Positions 38,701 through 48,451 of a DNA stretch of 64,000 bases are shown here, piece by piece (within the stretch, counting starts at the first letter, position 1; every line of letters begins with the position of its first letter). The translations under genes and the position numbers were made by a program. This DNA is from Rothia aeria (GTDB lineage Bacteria; Actinomycetota; Actinomycetes; Actinomycetales; Micrococcaceae). The stretch lies in contig AP017895.1 of NCBI GenBank assembly GCA_002355935.1, forward strand, positions 1,426,001-1,490,000, given 5' to 3'. Below the pieces are notes generated by a model. That model saw only the letters and a list, made by a program, of their open reading frames with translations, was not told where the DNA came from and ran no database searches.

Positions 38701-41278
38701 ACGTGGGGATGAGCCCGGCGGCGGTGCGGGTGTTATAAGCGCCGCGGCGTGTTCCCCGCATACGTGGGGATGAGCCCGTCGGGAACGGTATGCCTTCGCC
38801 CGTGGGGACGTGTTCCCCGCATACGTGGGGATGAGCCCACGCTCGGGCCTGTACTACGCAAAATCGAAGAGTGTTCCCCGCATACGTGGGGATGAGCCCA
38901 CATAACCGACTCAGCACCTATGCCGCAGTGCGTGTTCCCCGCATACGTGGGGATGAGCCCCACCCCCGCCAAATCCCAGAAAGTCGTACAGCGTGTTCCC
39001 CGCATACGTGGGGATGAGCCCCAATCATCTAGCGAGGCACTGGGGCTGGGCAAGTGTTCCCCGCATACGTGGGGATGAGCCCATAGCACAGACAGCACAT
39101 TATCTACATTATGGGTGTTCCCCGCATACGTGGGGATGAGCCCGGCTTCCGTCCGGGCACCATCCTGGTATCCCCGTGTTCCCCGCATACGTGGGGATGA
39201 GCCCTGCGAGATTCTGGAGTTCTTCTTCACGCGCAGGTGTTCCCCGCATACGTGGGGATGAGCCCAAACTTATCGCCGACTGGGAACTCACCGATGAGTG
39301 TTCCCCGCATACGTGGGGATGAGCCCTCGAAATAACCGCCCAAGGTTATAGTGCGGCCGTGTTCCCCGCATACGTGGGGATGAGTCATCTGTAATGACGT
39401 CATAAAAAACCCGCAGGCCGTGTTCCCCGCATACGTGGGGATGAGCCCTAGCGCCCACTTTGTGGTGGAAGCTGGTAAGTGTGTTCCCCGCATACGTGGG
39501 GATGAGCCCCGGGGCAGCGGCAGCGAAACGGTTATCGTGTAGTGTTCCCCGCATACGTGGGGATGAGCCCGATGGCACCGGGGAATTTACCTGTGTAATC
39601 CCGTGTTCCCCGCATACGTGGGGATGAGCCCGGCGGGGCCGACGGCACTATTATCACCGGCTGGTGTTCCCCGCATACGTGGGGATGAGCCCAGAACAGA
39701 TGATCAGCGGTTGTTCGTTTGCGTGTGTTCCCCGCATACGTGGGGATGAGCCCAGCACCACCCTCGACCTCGAATCAATCGGGATGTGTTCCCCGCATAC
39801 GTGGGGATGAGCCCCACGCATCAGATTTCACCAAGCCCCACACGGGGTGTTCCCCGCATACGTGGGGATGAGCCCTTCAACGGCTTCGACGATTTCGACA
39901 CCGAAGAGTGTTCCCCGCATACGTGGGGATGAGCCCCATGAGAATGCGCTCGCTCGCATTAAGTGGGTGTGTTCCCCGCATACGTGGGGATGAGCCCTCA
40001 TGCCGTGGGTGCAGAAAGGCGACCAGGCGGTGTTCCCCGCATACGTGGGGATGAGCCCCCGATAGTGCCGCCCGCGACATGCACCTGGTTGTGTTCCCCG
40101 CATACGTGGGGATGAGCCCTCCCCAGCTAGGCACGCTCGCCGTTCTACGGCGTGTTCCCCGCATACGTGGGGATGAGCCCGATACTTTCCCACTCATACA
40201 CGCGCTCCTTCCGTGTTCCCCGCATACGTGGGGATGAGCCCTCCAAAACCTAGCACGCGATTCAGCGAAAACCGTGTTCCCCGCATACGTGGGGATGAGC
40301 CCTGACGGGTAGGGTTCGGGTTGTGGCGCTCTCTGTGTTCCCCGCATACGTGGGGATGAGCCCCTCGACATCATCTTCCTGGCCCTCACCCTCTGGTGTT
40401 CCCCGCATACGTGGGGATGAGCCCGAGTTCCCGAAGCTCTGGTTCATAGCGGCCTCGTGTTCCCCGCATACGTGGGGATGAGCCCAGCGAGACGACTACA
40501 TCCAGGCCCGCGACCGTGTGTTCCCCGCATACGTGGGGATGAGCCCTCGCCCGGCTTCGCGTCCTTCTTCACCGTACCGTGTTCCCCGCATACGTGGGGA
40601 TGAGCCCTGACGTAGCAGCTCAAGATTCTTACTCATGTTGTGTTCCCCGCATACGTGGGGATGAGCCCGGCATCTGCTACAGGGATCTTAAGCCGGAGAA
40701 GTGTTCCCCGCATACGTGGGGATGAGCCCGCGATGCCGCGCTTATGTAGTTCCCAGCAGAAGTGTTCCCCGCATACGTGGGGATGAGCCCGGCCAGCAGG
40801 GCAAGAATGTCACAGGCATGATGTGTTCCCCGCATACGTGGGGATGAGCCCGACGCGATGGTGAAAATCGCAGGCGCCGTATCGTGTTCCCCGCATACGT
40901 GGGGATGAGCCCCACTCTGCCACTCAGTGGCACAGGCTTACCATGTGTTCCCCGCATACGTGGGGATGAGCCCGAGCCTTTGGAGCCAACGATGTTGTTC
41001 ACCATGTGTTCCCCGCATACGTGGGGATGAGCCCCAGAGCATCGCAATCCGCAGGGGCCTGTAGGTGTGTTCCCCGCATACGTGGGGATGAACCCTTTGG
41101 TGGGGAACCTGCAGCGCGGCGGGGAAAGTGTTCCCCGCATACGTGGGGATGAGCCCTGGCATGCGAACACTGCGAAGGTTGCTATTAGGTGTTCCCCGCA
41201 TACGTGGGGATGAGGAATAATCCCCACGGACCATTCCGACCGTACAGAGGTGTTCCCCGCATACGTGGGGATGAGCCC
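35701..41278 (+). CRISPR. Type I-E CRISPR array, about 92 repeats
   Basis: 29-nt repeats starting GTGTTCCCCGCATACG and ending TGGGGATGAGCCC, with CCCCGC/GTGGGG-type dyad, alternate with spacers of mostly 32 nt (period 61). Counting start positions (35701, 35763, ... 37041, ... 39359, ... 41250) gives 92 repeats and 91 spacers. Variants occur at the first repeat (last base A), 39359 (ends GAGTCA), 41067 (GATGAACCC) and 41189 (ends GAGGAA). The spacers at 36827-36858 and 36888-36919 are identical. The transcript reads away from cas2. Array length implies long exposure to phages or plasmids and a working adaptation module. Confidence 0.97.
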
Positions 41279-41461
41279 GGCGATTTCAAGACCGTGCGGA
41301 GGGCGGCGAGTGGTCCCCACACACGTGGGGATGGGCTCCGCAGAACAGTCGCAACCGCACGGAAATAATCGTTTTTCCCACAATATGTGGAGATGAACCG
41401 ACGTTTACTAGGGTATGTACCCTGCGGTTTTTGCGTTCCCCACATATAGACAGTCCGAGCG
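41279..41461 (+). repeat. Decayed terminal CRISPR repeats
   Basis: At 41310 (GTGGTCCCCACACACG...), 41371 (GTTTTTCCCACAATATG...) and 41433 (GCGTTCCCCACATATAG) the 61-nt period continues with increasingly mutated repeats. They mark the oldest end of the array. Confidence 0.75.
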
Positions 41462-41940
41462 ACTGCTGGCTGGGTATGATGTAGCTCCTCGTATTTTTCT
41501 ATTCCTTACCTCACTGGTTTTATTAAAATATTTTGCAGATTCCGCCCTCAGCATGTGCTGTGCACCTGCGGGGAGGGGGGTCTATACTCTACAGTTAATA
41601 GAGAAGGCTCCTGATCGTTCCCTGCACCCGTAGGGTCTGCTAGAAAACGGCTTGCCTGCCCGAAATTTTTTTGGGTGGGTTGGCCGCTTTCTTTTATTTA
41701 ATTTTCTTTTGCTGTGTTTTCTAACCGTCAGCTTCGCGTCTACTGTTTTTTCATGGGTTGCGGGGATAAAAGTAATTTTTTGTGTATTTTCGGTATTCGG
41801 TTTGTAAAACCCTGGGAGTTCGCTAAAAATTATGGGTAGAGCATTATTGAGGATGCTTTTGGATGCGTGCCCTGTTTCTTCCGGTTAAGAGTGGTCTTCC
41901 CGGTGGTGCGCGGCGCGTTTTTTGTTTCGAAAGGAAACCA
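41462..41940. other. Intergenic region after the array
   Basis: No gene recognised. An AT-rich stretch lies near 41515-41540. Around 41650-41700 a G/C-rich imperfect stem (CGGCTTGCCTGCCC with GGGTGGGTTGGCCG) is followed by CTTTCTTTTATTT, possibly a terminator for array transcripts. GAAAGGAAACC just before 41941 is the ribosome binding site of the next gene. Confidence 0.45.
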
Positions 41941-44081
41941 ATGAACCTGACTCTCGCTTCCGGCAAGGTTACAAAGTCTTTCGTGGCTGGGGCCTTGGCC
42001 CTGAGTGTTTCTGGGGTTGCTGTTCCCGCATCGTTCGCTGCCCCTAGCGCACCAGAATCGCAGAACGCACCTGCTGCCACGTCTCGCACCTTAGATGCGG
42101 CGGCAACTAAAGCTAAGATCACGCAGGGCCTACCGGGCCAGTTCCAGGTCTCGTATTCTAAGAAGAACCATAAGCTGTGGGTGGCGGGAACCGCTGACGG
42201 GGACATGCATGTCTCTACTCTCGCCCGCCTTGATGCTGACTCGTTGAAGGTTGAGGCCGTGGCCGAACTGCCCATCATTAAGGGCGAGAGAGGCTACAAT
42301 TTTGCGGCCGCCTACGGGGTGGAAGTTGATGATGTTGAGGGAACCGTGTGGGTTACGAACACCCGCGATAACTCCATTTCGGTGTACGACCAGGCCACGA
42401 TGAAGCTTGTGTGGACTAACCACGGGCTTGATAAGAACGACGCGAACTGGATTGAGCACCCGCGTGAGGTGCGCGTTGACCACGCCTCAGGGAAGGCGTT
42501 CGTGTCGGGCCGGTTCTATGTCTCGGCTATTGACTTGAAAACTAAGCAGGTTCAGAAGCTGCAGCTTGCGGGGGCCCCTGACGGCGGGGTGCGGTATGTG
42601 GGCATGAACATGCACATCGATTCTCAGGATCACCTGCTGTATGTGCCGGAGCGCACCAGCGGCAAACTGTTCGTGGTAGACACGAACACCCTCAAAACTG
42701 TGCGCACCATTGATGTTCACGCAGATACTGAGGGCACTGAGGTTCGCCCTTCTGATGTTGCCATCGATAAGTCTTTGAACGAAATCTATGTTTCTTCCCA
42801 GGGCGTGAACGGTGTTAATTCGGGGGTGACCGTGTATGACTTCACCACCGGCGAGTACAAGAAAACGATTGCTTTCGGCACCCAGGCCCTGGCCATGGAG
42901 CACGATGAAGAGCGCGACCTGGTGTATGTGAGTGATTTCGGCACCGGCAAAGTTGGTGTGATTGACGGTGCCACCAGCAAAGTCATTGGTGAGGTCGCCA
43001 TGAACGGTGCGAAAGCTAATGATTTGACCATGCTCAATAACGGCTCGATCGTGGCTGTAGACAAGCAGGATCTGCCCGGCACAGCCCGTGTGCCGTACGT
43101 GCTGAACGGTGCCACCGGTGAGGTGAAAACCTCAGATAAGACCACCTCGAAGGCGAAGAAAGACAAGGACGGCAGCGAGATCCCCGCCGCCGAGTCAGAG
43201 ATTCACCCGAACTCCATTATGAAGTTCAAGGCTGAGGTGAAAGCAGGGGATGAGGCGGCCGTTCAGATCACCCCGCAGCAGCGCGAATTTCAGGGGTACC
43301 CCACCGAGGCCACCCGCACCGTAAGCTACGCCAGCCCGGTGATTGAGTTCCCCGACGGGAAGATCGACATCACCGCAGACTATAAGCTCCACATTAAAGG
43401 CAGCGGCTACGTGGGGGAGGGCGCTGCGAAGGGCGTGTACGTGTTCCTCGTCCCTGAGGGGACCTGGAAACCCGGGCAGAGCATTGACCGTGAGCAGGCC
43501 ATGAACCTGTCAAAGAACGCCGTGTGGGTGCGCCCCGAGCAGCTGAAGGACGGCTCGTTTGAGATTGACCTGCCCATCCTCGCGAACACCCTAGAATACG
43601 GTAAGAAGTACACGGTCGGCACCATTGCTGCGCACGACTTGTCGGTGACTGACCGCAGCCTGGACTACTCCGCAATGTTTGAAATCACCAAGGACGGGCA
43701 GACCAGCTCTAGCGTGTCCGGCCCGAAAACTGAGCAGAACCAGGGCGGCGGGAGCACCCCGGCACAGCCCACCGAAGCTGCGGCTGTGACCGCGCCTTCA
43801 CCCACCCCCGCCCCACCGAGTCGGCATCTGCGCAACCCTCAGCAACGGGAGGCACCACCGGTGAGGCGAAGCCCGAGGCCACTCAGGAAAGCGTATCCGT
43901 GACCGTTGCTAACGGTAACCACCCCGGCGGTGACTCCGCACCCCAGGGGACCCGCGGCTCCACATCCCGCAGCCTGGCGAATACCGGCGCGAACGGCGTG
44001 ATCATGCTGGCGGGTATGGGCGCTTTGGCTATCGTGACCGGTGCGGTGGTGCTGGTTGTACGCCGCCGCAGTAAATCCTAG
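41941..44081 (+). CDS. LAxTG-anchored surface protein with beta-propeller, apparent frameshift near 43811-43814
   Basis: Start ATG 41941 (MNLTLASGKVTKSFVAGALAL) gives a signal peptide ending near SFAA. Residues about 50-400 carry YVTN-type propeller repeats (e.g. GTVWVTNTRDNSISVYD, VYVSDFGTGKVGVIDG). A roughly 130-residue module with GSGYVGEGAAKGVYVFLV and SFEIDLPILANTLEYGKKY follows and resembles modules in the SLH protein at 48452-52120. The printed frame ends at 43902 in an Arg/Pro-rich tail; adding one C at 43811-43814 gives PTESASAQPSATGG and continues to LANTG, a membrane helix and RRRSKS at 44081 (713 aa). LANTG fits class E sortase sorting. Ligand unknown. Confidence 0.86.
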
Positions 44082-44126
44082 CCGCCACCTGGTGTGCTAA
44101 CCGGCAGGCTGCGTGAAAAACCGCAG

Positions 44127-44156
44127 GGGCACCCCGTAAAACAGGGGTGCCCTTCC
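44127..44156 (+). terminator. Terminator of the LAxTG surface protein gene
   Basis: GGGCACCCC (44127-44135) and GGGGTGCCC (44144-44152) form a perfect 9-bp stem, 8-nt loop, followed by TTCC. It is 45 nt past the stop. Confidence 0.65.
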
Positions 44157-44350
44157 CTGGTGGGTGATGCGTAAAACCGCCGCAGTACGGTGCCTGAACG
44201 GGCAGGAAACCCCGGCGAGAGCCACCCCAAACACCACCCTGTGGACGTGTCGTAAAACACTGATAGCTGATTTGGTGGTGGGGTACCCGAACTGTATAGT
44301 TATATCTGTTGCCGAAACACCCACGGCACACAACGAGAAGAAATTCTCAC

Positions 44351-44423
44351 GGCCCCATCGTATAGCGGCCTAGTACTCCGCCCTCTCACGGCGGCAACAC
44401 CGGTTCAAATCCGGTTGGGGTCA
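44351..44423 (+). tRNA. tRNA-Glu (CTC)
   Basis: 73 nt without encoded CCA. Acceptor GGCCCCA pairs with TGGGGTC; D arm GTATAGCGGCCTAGTAC; anticodon stem CCGCC/GGCGG with loop CTCTCAC giving CTC; T arm CCGGTTCAAATCCGG. Confidence 0.95.
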
Positions 44424-44437
44424 CGCTAAGACTAAAG

Positions 44438-44470
44438 AATCCCCGGCTCTCAAAAGCCGGGGATTTTCTA
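44438..44470 (+). terminator. Terminator of tRNA-Glu
   Basis: AATCCCCGGCT (44438-44448) and AGCCGGGGATT (44455-44465) form a perfect 11-bp stem followed by TTCTA. Confidence 0.85.
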
Positions 44471-44487
44471 TTGCCACAGTGCCAAAG

Positions 44488-45009
44488 CTACTTCAGAAGA
44501 TGCGCGTACTTACGGCGGGCCGCCGCAACCTTCGGGCTGATCACCACAGAGCAGTACCCCTGGTACGGGTTCAGCGCGTAGTAGTCCTGGTGGTAGTCTT
44601 CCGCCTCCCAGAACGTCTCAAGAGGCTTTATTTCCGTCACCACCTGAGCATCGAAAAGAGCCTGCGCCCGCACCTTCGCCGCCTCAAAAACCTTCCGCTG
44701 CTGCTCGTCGGCATACAGCAGCACCGAACGGTACTGCGACCCGGTATCTGCCCCCTGGCGATCCCAGCTTGTGGGGTCGTGAGAGGCGAAGAAAATATCC
44801 AGCACCGCGTCCTCACCGATCACGTTCTCATCAAAATCAACGCGCACCACCTCGTGATGCCCCGTCGCCCCCGAGCACACCGACCGGTAATCCGGGTTCG
44901 GCACGGTGCCGCCAGCGTAGCCGCACACGCTCGCGCTCACACCCTTAAACTGGCGGAACACCGCATCAATACACCAAAAACAGCCGCCGCCAACCACAAA
45001 ACTACGCAT
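44488..45009 (-). CDS. msrA: Peptide methionine sulfoxide reductase A
   Basis: 173 aa. Reduces methionine-S-sulfoxide in proteins. The catalytic motif GGGCFWC lies at residues 7-13, followed by GYAGGTVPNPDYRSVCSGATGHHEVVRVDFD and DTGSQYRSVLL. The ending YQGYCSVVISPKVAAARRKY keeps a possible resolving cysteine. It faces the tRNA-Glu terminator and is divergent from the NIF3-like gene. Confidence 0.95.
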   Translation of the reverse strand: MRSFVVGGGCFWCIDAVFRQFKGVSASVCGYAGGTVPNPDYRSVCSGATGHHEVVRVDFDENVIGEDAVLDIFFASHDPTSWDRQGADTGSQYRSVLLYADEQQRKVFEAAKVRAQALFDAQVVTEIKPLETFWEAEDYHQDYYALNPYQGYCSVVISPKVAAARRKYAHLLK

Positions 45010-45111
45010 CGTCCCGCTCCTTCACGAAAACCACTGTCTCACCTGACACCCCGTTAAACGCCCCGCACCTTCCGAATATTCCCCGCCGGGTGCTCATGCC
45101 ACAATAGAGAC

Positions 45112-46008
45112 ATGACTGAAACCACCACACCAAACCTAGCGCAGGTTGTTGCCGCCTTCCACGACCTCTACCCGCCGCAGCTGGCCGCCGGGTGGGACGC
45201 ATCCGGGCTGGTCTGCGGGCGCACCGCCGCCCCCGTGAGGCACGTGCACTTCGCCGTTGATGCCCTCGCCGCCACAGCTGACGAAGCCGTAGAACACGGC
45301 GCGGGGCTGCTCATCACCCACCACCCGCTGCTGCTGCGCGGGGCGCAGTTCATCCCCGACACAGACTATAAAGGGCACGTGCTGCACACCCTCATCGAAG
45401 GACAATGCGGCCTGCTCGGGGCGCACACTAACGCCGATGCCGCCATTGCGGGCGTGAACGAGGCACTCTGCGACGCCCTGCACCTCACCGACCGCACCGC
45501 ACTGGCCGAATCTCAAACCCAAGAACTTGGGGGAGAGGAACACCTCGTCGGAACCGGGCGCGTGGGCACACTGTCTGAACCGCTCACCCTGCGTGCCCTC
45601 TCCGAACGCTTAGCGGATGCGCTACCGGCAACCGCTGGTGGGCTGCGTATCGCCGGGCGCCCAGAGCAGCGCGTTAGCCGTGTGGCACTGTGCGGCGGGG
45701 CGGGCGATTCCCTGTTCGAGGCGGTACGTTCCGTTGGGGCAGATGTGTACATTACCGCCGACTTGCGGCACCACCCCGCCAGCGAATTCCGTGAACAAGA
45801 ACTCGTGCGCGGCACCGGGTGCGCGCTGATTGACTGCTCCCACGCGGCCAGCGAATCGCTCTGGCTGCAGCGCGCCGGTGAGAGGCTGCAGGCGCTACTG
45901 GCCGAACGTGGCCACAGCATTACCTTCACCGTCTCATCACTGAACACCGACCCGTGGGACTTCACCGTACCCACCGGCAGCGCGGCGGGCTCAGCATCCA
46001 CCCGGTAA
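45112..46008 (+). CDS. NIF3-like dinuclear metal-centre protein
   Basis: 298 aa, the short form without the central PII-like insert. GWDASGLVCG, LLITHHPLLLRGAQ (metal histidines), LLGAHTNADAAIAGVN and the C-terminal DLRHHPASEFRE and LIDCSHAASE carry the metal ligands of the YbgI/YqfO family. The biochemical role of the family is unsettled (proposed GTP cyclohydrolase-like fold). Confidence 0.92.
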   Translation: MTETTTPNLAQVVAAFHDLYPPQLAAGWDASGLVCGRTAAPVRHVHFAVDALAATADEAVEHGAGLLITHHPLLLRGAQFIPDTDYKGHVLHTLIEGQCGLLGAHTNADAAIAGVNEALCDALHLTDRTALAESQTQELGGEEHLVGTGRVGTLSEPLTLRALSERLADALPATAGGLRIAGRPEQRVSRVALCGGAGDSLFEAVRSVGADVYITADLRHHPASEFREQELVRGTGCALIDCSHAASESLWLQRAGERLQALLAERGHSITFTVSSLNTDPWDFTVPTGSAAGSASTR

Positions 46009-46094
46009 TTCGCCGTAAAGCCCAAACACCTCAGCCCACACAAACCCACATTGCGGCGGTTTGCGGGGTATAAAATGTGCGGCGTCTAGAAACG

Positions 46095-46140
46095 GGAAGG
46101 CCCCGGGAAACCCACCACGGGTCCCGGGGCCTTCCACCTT
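46095..46140. terminator. Bidirectional terminator between NIF3-like and SLH genes
   Basis: GGAAGGCCCCGGGA (46095-46108) and TCCCGGGGCCTTCC (46122-46135) form a perfect 14-bp stem. Short T-rich tails lie on both strands. It separates two convergent genes. Confidence 0.8.
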
Positions 46141-46176
46141 TAGCTGACTACCTCTGCAGGCAGAGAACAGTCGGTG

Positions 46177-47955
46177 CTATCGCGTCCTCGTAGCATTCGC
46201 GTACTGGTACAGGAACTGAGCGGCCTCAGCACGGCTCACCTGAGCGCGCGGGTTGAACTCCTTAGACTGTGCATCAAGCACCACGCCCTTCTGCTGCGCC
46301 CACACCATGTCGCGGTAGTAAATGTTGCTGCCAGCGCGCACATCGGTGAACGGTGAATACTTCGGGAGGGTCACGTTCGGCTTACCGGCGGCGCGATACA
46401 TGAACGAGACAAGGGTCTGCCGGTTCACGCTATCATCCGCGTGGAATGAGCCGTCCCCATAATCATTACCAATATTCTGCTGACGAGCCCACACAATCGC
46501 CTTATACCGCGGGTTGCTGGTGGAAATATCGCGGTAGGGTGACTGGGCTGGGAGCTGTATATCAGGGGAGCCAGCCATACGGTACAGCGCCTCCACCAGC
46601 TGTCCGCGCGTTACACGCTCTGACGGGGAGAAACGGCCATCACGGGCTTCCAGCACATTCTGATCCACCGCCCACGTGGCGCTCTGGTAGTAGCGTTGCG
46701 AGGACTCCATATCAACAAACCGGGACTTCTGCTTCCGAACCTCCTGCTGTGAGGTAACCGCAGGAACATCAATGGTGCGGCTAATCGCGCGGGACGGATC
46801 CTGCGACTTCACCGACACGGTAACTTCGTACTGCTTAGATGCACTTACCTGCGACCCGTTGACTCCCATTGCCACAATAGCGCCTGAACCATCACCGAAC
46901 ATTGCAGTCTGCAAATCCTGCTCCACCCGCTTCACCACGGTGCCGGTACCCTTTTCACGAAGCACCAGCTCGAAGGAATCGCCCTCATCTAACCGGAAAT
47001 TTGTGGCCCACACCGATACTCGGTTGTATGACTTGGTGGTATTGATCGTCTCGCCGTTGTACTTGACCCTTGGCTGGGCATCCTTCACCGGCAGATTTGC
47101 CCGCGCAATCTCATTCACCTGGCCGTTATGCCGGTTGTACACAATGTAGGCGTAACGCTTCGAAGCATCAACCTTGAACCCCGAGTACTCCAGGGTGGAC
47201 GTAAAACTGCTGGTGTTTTTACCGTCCTGCGCGGCAAAGGTAATGTCTTTGGAAGCGAGAGGCTCACCCTGAGGCTTCCCGTTCGCGTCCACCTCAACGA
47301 TCTGCGCGTACGAGGTTGAACCTGCGGGAATATTTGAGAAGTTCAGCCCCTCAACTGTCAGGCTGGCCTGTTTATCCACAGGATTCAGCTGGTTATTGCG
47401 AATGGACAGGCGCTGCACCTCACCCGTGACGGTATTGAGCGGAACGCTCACACCCGTCATGGTGCCGTAAAAATACTCGGAGTCCACATCCAGCTTAAAG
47501 GTGCCAATGCTGTACGGGCCTTTCGCCGGGTCTATAGCATTGCCGGGGACGTTGAGCTGAATTTCGAAGGAACCGTCAGCGTTAATCTTGTCTTTCGGAA
47601 TTACAGTAGTGTAAAGGTTCGGAACGCGCTGCATCTTCTGCCGCGACCCTTCAACAAACATGGACCGCGGGCCGAATGCAATGGCGAGCGAACCGTCCTG
47701 TTCACGGTGCTGCTCGGTGAACCCGGTGCCGCGCACCGTAATGGTTCCGCCCTCAATCAGGTCAAGGTTTGGGGTATCGACGGTCAGCTTGGGGCCGCTG
47801 GCTGCGGGCTGCCCAGTGACTTGTGCGGCGGCCGGAGTTTCGGCTGCTAATGCTGCCGGTGCTAGGGCGGCACCGAGCGGCAGAGCAAGAGCCCCGGCAA
47901 GAGTCAGAGCGCATGCGCGCTTGGGCAGGTTGTGCGGTGAGAATGAATTACCCAT
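46177..47955 (-). CDS. SLH-domain surface protein
   Basis: 592 aa. Signal peptide about 1-37 (KRACALTLAGALALPLGAALAPAALA, cleavage after ALAAE or nearby). Central region contains Ig-like modules (LIEGGTITVRGTGF, SFEIQLNVPGNAIDPAKGPYSIGTF). Three C-terminal SLH repeats start near 405, 470 and 530 (ATWAVDQNVLEA, YKAIVWARQQNIG, YRDMVWAQQKGVV). SLH domains normally bind secondary cell-wall polymers. First of three SLH genes on this strand. GGAG precedes the ATG at 47953-47955. Confidence 0.9.
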   Translation of the reverse strand: MGNSFSPHNLPKRACALTLAGALALPLGAALAPAALAAETPAAAQVTGQPAASGPKLTVDTPNLDLIEGGTITVRGTGFTEQHREQDGSLAIAFGPRSMFVEGSRQKMQRVPNLYTTVIPKDKINADGSFEIQLNVPGNAIDPAKGPYSIGTFKLDVDSEYFYGTMTGVSVPLNTVTGEVQRLSIRNNQLNPVDKQASLTVEGLNFSNIPAGSTSYAQIVEVDANGKPQGEPLASKDITFAAQDGKNTSSFTSTLEYSGFKVDASKRYAYIVYNRHNGQVNEIARANLPVKDAQPRVKYNGETINTTKSYNRVSVWATNFRLDEGDSFELVLREKGTGTVVKRVEQDLQTAMFGDGSGAIVAMGVNGSQVSASKQYEVTVSVKSQDPSRAISRTIDVPAVTSQQEVRKQKSRFVDMESSQRYYQSATWAVDQNVLEARDGRFSPSERVTRGQLVEALYRMAGSPDIQLPAQSPYRDISTSNPRYKAIVWARQQNIGNDYGDGSFHADDSVNRQTLVSFMYRAAGKPNVTLPKYSPFTDVRAGSNIYYRDMVWAQQKGVVLDAQSKEFNPRAQVSRAEAAQFLYQYANATRTR

Positions 47956-48451
47956 CAGATTACTCCACTCGTAAAGTAATTTATCGATACCTTCACGGTA
48001 GCAAAACGCCTAGTGGGAGTCGAGGAAAACCGCAAAATTACCCCGAAAAGCATTAACTGTAAAGTAAAGGTGTAGAAAAACTATTCATAGATTAATATTC
48101 ATTAAATGGCTTATTCGCACTTTAGTGTCATTAAAAATAGATATGTATGTTTATATGCTTTAATTCTCTGTATATATATGTTTCATGCGTAAAGTATCTG
48201 GGGTGGTCTTAGTATCGTGCAGCACAGTCAAAGACCTATGACCCCCTACACATGCCCCATGGGCCACATTATTGGTGTGCAAACAGGGGAGTGGGACACA
48301 GAGGAGAAAATGTTGAATCCGCAGACGCCCCAGAAAACACGGCGCACAATCACGATGCATTAATACAGCGCAGAAAAGAACCCCGCGCCGCACAATCAGA
48401 GGAGATGATGACTGTGCGTCACGGGGGAGACTCAAAAGCCTGAACCGTTGA
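47956..48451. other. Intergenic region between two SLH genes
   Basis: AT-rich from about 48050 to 48190, likely the promoter region for the gene starting at 47955. I see no RNA gene, strong terminator or credible coding frame; a 115-codon minus-strand frame at 48160-48507 overlaps the end of the upstream gene and has no family features. Confidence 0.5.

Noticed and set aside
35310-41445. Many overlapping frames with recurring SSPRMRGT, LIPTYAGNT or AHPHVCGEH segments
   Set aside because: These are translations of the CRISPR repeats and spacers in several frames; the 61-nt period shifts the frame and no ribosome binding sites or family features exist.
43811-43902. Phase variation of the LAxTG protein by a C-tract
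   Set aside because: The run is only four bases long, too short for efficient slippage, and identical losses occur in essential genes such as def.
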